Source: Propionibacteriaceae bacterium (GTDB taxonomy: Bacteria > Actinomycetota > Actinomycetes > Propionibacteriales > Propionibacteriaceae). Taken from it: a stretch of DNA of 6,218 nucleotides. The notes under the pieces are model-generated. The model worked only from the letters and a program-made list of their open reading frames with translations. It was not told the origin of the DNA and did not search any database. The position numbers and the translations under genes were made by a program. Every line of letters starts with the position of its first letter. Positions within the stretch are counted from its first letter, which is position 1. The stretch spans positions 1 to 6,218 of the forward strand of contig JAIRVA010000226.1 of the NCBI GenBank assembly GCA_031254155.1, in the 5' to 3' direction. Of this stretch, positions 5,631 through 6,218 are shown one piece after another.

Positions 5631-6218
5631 GTGTCGATCCGTTGGTTTATGCGGCGACTGGCCCTTGGTGTAGTGGGTCTTGCCACTTTCTCGAGTCTTG
5701 CCCTGGTGGGTACGACGCCAGCCCAGGCCGCCGACCCGCCGGTGGCCGTCATGGTCACCGGGGAGGCCCAGGTGTACATCGTGGACACCCCCGGTGACGA
5801 CACCGCCCCGGCGTCGACGAGTGCGACCGCCCAGATCACACTCTTAGGCGGTGCCACCGTCTGGGTCGCCGACGGGTCCGGGCTCCGGACGGGCGACACC
5901 GTCTCGCTCGGGGTCGTCGTACCGACCGACCTGGTCGCGGCGCTATCGGACGCCGACAAGATAACACTCGCGGCGGCCCCGGTCATCGACGGTGTGCGCC
6001 AGGTGGACGGTACGACCGACCTCGGCCAGGCCCTACTGACCGCGACCCTGGCCGCGACCGCGTCCCCCGAGGTGACGGCGCTCACCGTCGTGGCGAGCCC
6101 CTCCCGCGCTCCGCTGTCCCCGCCGGAGACCGCGCAGACCACCACCCCGGCGGTGACGGCCGCCACCTTGACCCACACCGTCGACCTCGTGGTCGCGACG
6201 GCCCCGGGGGCGAGTACG
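5631..6218 (+). CDS. Partial secreted protein, N-terminal 196 residues (runs off right edge)
   Basis: An open frame starts at GTG 5631 and reaches the window edge without a stop. Residues 1-33 are a clear Sec signal peptide: MSIRWFMRR, a hydrophobic core LALGVVGLATF, then TTPAQA with cleavage near 33/34. The mature part is rich in Ala, Thr and Val and has no Cys in the visible part. It begins with a predicted beta-rich segment (PVAVMVTGEAQVYIVD, later GGATVWVADGSGLRTGDTV) and has a Pro/Thr-rich linker (SPSRAPLSPPETAQTTTP). The last visible part, LTHTVDLVVATAPGAS, is a strand-like segment at the edge. I do not recognise the family with confidence. The pattern of a prodomain-like region followed by HTVDLVVATAPGA faintly recalls N-terminal parts of actinobacterial secreted metalloproteases, but no HExxH motif is within view, so this is a guess. 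It has its own leader and is probably not part of the glycosyltransferase operon. Confidence 0.82.
   Translation, partial: MSIRWFMRRLALGVVGLATFSSLALVGTTPAQAADPPVAVMVTGEAQVYIVDTPGDDTAPASTSATAQITLLGGATVWVADGSGLRTGDTVSLGVVVPTDLVAALSDADKITLAAAPVIDGVRQVDGTTDLGQALLTATLAATASPEVTALTVVASPSRAPLSPPETAQTTTPAVTAATLTHTVDLVVATAPGAST

Noticed and set aside
5435..6178. A 247-codon minus-strand frame at the right end
   Set aside because: It opposes the signal-peptide-bearing gene at 5631, has no supporting SD or domain, and its Ala/Val/Ser-rich composition is explained as a mirror of the sense gene.

Overview
The window reads as chromosomal DNA from a high-GC Gram-positive bacterium (Actinomycetota). The coding strands have strongly GC-biased third positions, GTG starts are common, Shine-Dalgarno sequences are strong (GGAGGT, AAGGAG, AAAGGAG), and the secreted and cell-envelope proteins are of actinobacterial type. 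The sequence does not allow a genus to be named. I found no rRNA, tRNA, CRISPR array, insertion sequence, integrase or phage gene.

Layout, left to right. (1) 1-153, minus: the 5' end of a gene that runs off the left edge; it is unrecognised and rests on a good SD, an open frame and a leader resembling that of the next gene. (2) 154-296: a short gap holding that gene's likely promoter and a weak terminator for the CAP gene. (3) 297-2825, minus: an 842-residue secreted modular protein with a signal peptide, a CAP/SCP-like domain, two Ig-like modules around a carboxypeptidase-regulatory-like module, and five FG-GAP/VCBS-type repeats at an exact 49-residue period. (4) 2826-3096: a divergent intergenic region with a probable promoter on each strand and, on the plus side, a roughly 107-nt leader with three potential hairpins. 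(5) 3097-4260 and 4257-5438, plus: a family 2 glycosyltransferase and a polysaccharide pyruvyl transferase family protein joined by a 4-base GTGA stop/start overlap. (6) 5439-5630: a gap with two small hairpins after the operon and the leader of the next gene. (7) 5631 to the right edge, plus: the first 196 codons of another secreted protein.

The central pair looks like a small operon that builds or decorates an envelope glycopolymer (teichoic-acid-like, secondary cell-wall polymer or exopolysaccharide): one enzyme adds a sugar and the other probably adds a pyruvate ketal. It is flanked by genes for exported proteins, so the region is best described as a cell-surface locus. A functional link between the exported proteins and the polymer enzymes is inferred only from position. 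I did not find a convincing wholly new system. The points most worth following up are the glycosyltransferase/pyruvyl transferase pair, its structured leader, the similar leaders of the two minus-strand genes, and the two edge genes.
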